From Nitrospirota bacterium (lineage in GTDB: Bacteria > Nitrospirota > Thermodesulfovibrionia > Thermodesulfovibrionales > JdFR-88): DNA of 8,256 nucleotides. The notes below the pieces were generated by a model. That model was not told where the DNA came from. It did not search any database and worked only from the letters and a program-made list of their open reading frames with translations. A program made the translations under genes and the position numbers. The stretch spans positions 1 through 8,256 of the forward strand of contig JAJYGJ010000214.1 of assembly GCA_021790695.1 (NCBI GenBank). Direction: 5' to 3'. Below are positions 5,832 through 8,256 of this stretch, one piece after another (position 1 is the first letter of the stretch; every line of letters starts with the position of its first letter).

Positions 5832-6842
5832 ATGAACACACTGGAGAAAGAAGCGCCCGGTTTGACCGGCCTGGCCCTTATGGCGAGAAAGGCCCGTTTT
5901 TATAGGAAAAATCCGATGGATTTTTTCTTTGTCTTCATAACCGCGCTTGCCGCCCTGAGCATCGTTGTCATAACCCTGGGCATGTTTTACAGCCTGTGGA
6001 GGGAGTCACTGCCGGCCATACACAAGTTCGGCGTCCTTGGATTCATCACGTCAACGCAATGGGACCCCATAAAAGAGTCATTCGGGGCAGGGACAAACCT
6101 TTTTGGAACGGGGGTCACCACCTGCCTGTCGATGGCGATAGCCGTTCCTGCGGCCATCGGCATGGCCATATTCGTAAGCGAGATCGCGCCGAATTTTCTG
6201 AAAGGACCGATCGGCGGGGCAATCGAGCTTCTGGCCGCCATCCCGAGCATCATATACGGCATGTGGGGGCTCTTCATCCTGGCCCCCATAATGTCGGACC
6301 ATATAGAACCGGTCCTCGCGGACACCCTGGGCAAGCTTCCGGTCGTCGGCGCGCTCTTCCAGGGCACCCCGCTGGGGATAGACATGCTTACCGCGAGCCT
6401 GGTGCTGGCCATCATGATCATCCCGTTTACCGCGAGCATTTCGAGGGACGCATTCAGTCTCACCCCGGCGATCGTGAAGGAGTCCGCCTACGCAATGGGG
6501 GCCACGAAGTGGGAGGTCACGAAAGACGTGGTCATCCCGTATTGCAAACTCGGCATCTTCGGCGGCATTGTGCTTTCTTTCGGCCGGTCGTTGGGCGAGA
6601 CGATGGCCGTGGCCTTCGTTCTCGGCAACAACCACCAGATAACGGCGTCCCTGTTCAACGCGGCGGCCACCATTACGGTGACCCTCGCCAATGAATTCAC
6701 AGAGGCCTTTACAACGATGTATCTTTCATCGCTTTTCTATCTCGCGCTTCTTCTTTTTGTCATCAGTTTCATAGTGCTGGCGGTCTCGAAGGTGTTTTTG
6801 GTGAAGTTGCAGAAAAAGACTTCCGGCGGGGATGCCCTGTGA
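5832..6842 (+). CDS. pstC: Phosphate ABC transporter permease PstC
   Basis: This 336-residue inner-membrane protein is one half of the channel of the PstSCAB high-affinity phosphate importer. Hydrophobic segments lie at about 31-56, 93-117, 127-153, 186-206, 238-262 and 297-322, giving the six expected. The cytoplasmic EAA loop that docks PstB is at about 216-242 (KESAYAMGATKWEVTKDVVI). It is followed by the PstC hallmark FGRSLGETMAVAFVLGN (250-266), whose Arg and Glu are conserved in the family. No Shine-Dalgarno sequence precedes the ATG at 5832, and the candidate -10 is only 10 bases upstream, so translation may be leaderless. In-frame ATGs occur at 5880 and at 5916; the last has AGGA 8 bases upstream. 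The K/R-rich residues 19-27 before the first membrane segment fit the positive-inside rule and favour an upstream start. The gene overlaps pstA by four bases. Confidence 0.93.
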   Translation: MNTLEKEAPGLTGLALMARKARFYRKNPMDFFFVFITALAALSIVVITLGMFYSLWRESLPAIHKFGVLGFITSTQWDPIKESFGAGTNLFGTGVTTCLSMAIAVPAAIGMAIFVSEIAPNFLKGPIGGAIELLAAIPSIIYGMWGLFILAPIMSDHIEPVLADTLGKLPVVGALFQGTPLGIDMLTASLVLAIMIIPFTASISRDAFSLTPAIVKESAYAMGATKWEVTKDVVIPYCKLGIFGGIVLSFGRSLGETMAVAFVLGNNHQITASLFNAAATITVTLANEFTEAFTTMYLSSLFYLALLLFVISFIVLAVSKVFLVKLQKKTSGGDAL

Positions 6843-7687
6843 CGGCGCGCGAGAGGATAAGGAAGCTCGAAAACATCAGCGCGCTCTCCCTTAGCACCCT
6901 TGCCGCGCTTTTCGGCCTTTTCTGGCTGGTGTTCATACTGGGAGACGTTCTCATAAAAGGGGTTGGCGCCGTCGGGCCCGCCCTTTTCCTTCATGACCCG
7001 GCGCCGCCGGGGACCCCGGGCGGCGGCCTCAGGAACGCCTTTGTGGGACAGCTCCTGCTCACCTTGTTCGCCACGGTCCTGGGCGTGCCCGTCGGCGTGC
7101 TTGGAGGCACGTTCCTCGCTGAATACGCGCGCGGCAAGAGGTTTGCGCATTACGTGAGCGTACTCTCTGACATCATGTTGAGCGTTCCGACGATCGTGGT
7201 GGGCACTTTCATATACGCCATCATGGTCAAACCCCTTCACCATTTCAACGGCTGGGCCGGCGCGGTGGCGCTTGCCATCATCATGATACCCGTGGTCCTG
7301 CGGACGACGGAGAACATGCTCTCCCTTGTCCCGTGGACCCTGAGGGAGGCGGCCTTCGCGCTCGGGGCGCCATATTATAAAGTGATAGTGCAGGTGGTTT
7401 ATCGCGGCGCCATCACGGGCATATTCACCGGGGTGCTCCTGTCCATCGCGCGGGTGGCCGGGGAGACGGCGCCGCTCCTGTTTACCTCTTTCAATAATTC
7501 CTTCTATTCGCTGAACATGAACCAGCCAATCGCATCGCTCACTGTCACGATATTCCAGTACGCCATGGGGCCTTATGACGACTGGCACCGCCTGGCCTGG
7601 GCTGCCGGGCTGGTCATCACGCTGGCTATCCTGGCCGTGACGGTCGCGGGCCGGATAGCGATACGATACAAGTACGGGAAGAAATGA
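6839..7687 (+). CDS. pstA: Phosphate ABC transporter permease PstA
   Basis: This 282-residue inner-membrane protein is the second channel subunit of the phosphate importer, pairing with PstC. It has a short basic N-terminus, then hydrophobic segments at about 15-39, 66-95, 107-131, 138-156, 189-206 and 252-273. The EAA loop is at about 168-195 (LREAAFALGAPYYKVIVQVV). The PstA hallmark ARVAGETAPLLFT (204-216) follows directly, its Arg and GET residues intact. Length is normal for the family. The start is a GTG that overlaps the pstC stop (GTGA). The upstream GGCGGGG is a weak ribosome site, so translational coupling to pstC is likely. The stop overlaps the pstB ATG (ATGA). Confidence 0.93.
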   Translation: MTARERIRKLENISALSLSTLAALFGLFWLVFILGDVLIKGVGAVGPALFLHDPAPPGTPGGGLRNAFVGQLLLTLFATVLGVPVGVLGGTFLAEYARGKRFAHYVSVLSDIMLSVPTIVVGTFIYAIMVKPLHHFNGWAGAVALAIIMIPVVLRTTENMLSLVPWTLREAAFALGAPYYKVIVQVVYRGAITGIFTGVLLSIARVAGETAPLLFTSFNNSFYSLNMNQPIASLTVTIFQYAMGPYDDWHRLAWAAGLVITLAILAVTVAGRIAIRYKYGKK

Positions 7688-8256
7688 CGCAGGAAATACA
7701 GATCAAAAACCTGGGCTTCCGCTACGCGGGCAACCACCTTGCCCTGAATAACATAAACTTCGAGGTTTATAAAAACACCGTAACCGCGCTCATCGGGCCC
7801 TCGGGGTGCGGAAAGACCACGCTGCTGCGGTGCTTCAACCGCATGCACGACCTCTATCCGGGCAACAAATACGAGGGGGAGATAATCTTCGAGGGCAGGA
7901 ACATCCTGGCAAAAGACGTTGATCTTATAGAGCTTCGAAGCCGGATAGGCATGGTATTCCAGAAGCCGACGCCTTTTCCGATGTCCATATTCGACAACAT
8001 TGCCTACGGCCTCAGACTGAAGGGGATAAGGAAAAAATCGCTTCTGTCGGAACGGGTGGAGCGCGCGCTCAAACAGTCGGCCCTGTGGGACGAGGTAAAA
8101 GACAAGCTTCATGAGAGCGCCTATGCCCTTTCGGGCGGACAGCAGCAGAGACTGGTCATCGGCAGGGCGCTTGCCGTCTCGCCCGAGGCGTTGCTCTTCG
8201 ATGAGCCCACCTCCGCCCTGGACCCCATATCGACTGCCAAGATAGAGGAGCTTATC
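7684..8256 (+). CDS. pstB: Phosphate ABC transporter ATP-binding protein PstB (partial, 3' end outside window)
   Basis: The frame is open for 191 codons from the ATG at 7684 to the window edge. PstB is usually about 250-260 residues, so some 60-70 C-terminal residues, including the H-loop histidine, are not visible. PstB powers phosphate import by ATP hydrolysis at the cytoplasmic face of PstC/PstA. Walker A is GPSGCGKT (38-45), the Q-loop VFQKPTPFPMSIFDNIAYGL (91-110) is strongly PstB-like, the ABC signature is LSGGQQQR (149-156), Walker B is LLFDEP (170-175) and the D-loop SALD (177-180). FNRMHDL (51-57) after Walker A is also typical of PstB. The signature is followed by LVIGRALA, where most PstB proteins I know have LCIARALA; this is a mild variant. 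Translation is coupled to pstA by the ATGA overlap. phoU would be the common next gene, but it is not in the window. Confidence 0.94.
   Translation, partial: MTQEIQIKNLGFRYAGNHLALNNINFEVYKNTVTALIGPSGCGKTTLLRCFNRMHDLYPGNKYEGEIIFEGRNILAKDVDLIELRSRIGMVFQKPTPFPMSIFDNIAYGLRLKGIRKKSLLSERVERALKQSALWDEVKDKLHESAYALSGGQQQRLVIGRALAVSPEALLFDEPTSALDPISTAKIEELI

Noticed and set aside
6737..7588. Minus-strand frames opposite pstA and pstB (also 7573-8112)
   Set aside because: The Arg/His/Gly-rich, low-complexity translations are typical of antisense readings of membrane-protein and ATPase genes.

Overview
The window shows ordinary bacterial chromosomal DNA, moderately GC-rich by eye, with many ATA and AGG codons. 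A two-domain ClpC, a DUF4416 gene, a PhoB/PhoR pair and a pst cluster, together with 'GTCATTCCCG...CGGGAATGAC'-type intergenic palindromes, suggest a Gram-negative lineage such as Nitrospirota or Desulfobacterota. That placement is a low-confidence inference from gene content and repeat style; nothing in the window fixes the taxonomy.

Layout. On the minus strand (3163 down to 107) lie clpC, the AAA+ unfoldase of a ClpCP-type protease, and a DUF4416 gene directly downstream. They are probably one transcript, starting at a good sigma70-type promoter (3238-3267) and ending in hairpins between positions 14 and 114. A 363-bp divergent region follows. On the plus strand come phoB (3527-4249) and phoR (4249-5499), overlapping by one base. 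Next is a 332-bp gene-poor spacer packed with palindromic repeats. Then come pstC (5832-6842), pstA (6839-7687) and pstB (7684 to the window edge, C-terminus missing), each overlapping the next by four bases.

How the genes work together. PstC and PstA form the membrane channel and PstB the ATPase of the high-affinity phosphate importer. PhoR and PhoB form the two-component system that normally senses phosphate status through Pst (with PhoU) and switches on pst transcription. A Pho-box-like 7+4+7 direct repeat sits 10 bp upstream of a TATACT -10 element, just before pstC. That would close the regulatory loop within this window. The predicted transcript start is only a few bases before the pstC ATG, so pstC may be translated from a nearly leaderless mRNA. 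The periplasmic phosphate-binding protein gene pstS is absent from the stretch shown, and phoU is not reached.

I see no clearly new multi-gene system. The more unusual elements are non-coding: the palindromic repeat family (one arm pair shows a compensatory change between copies), the candidate leaderless Pho promoter, and an inverted repeat over the DUF4416 stop codon. The clpC-DUF4416 pairing is the one gene-level association of unknown meaning.
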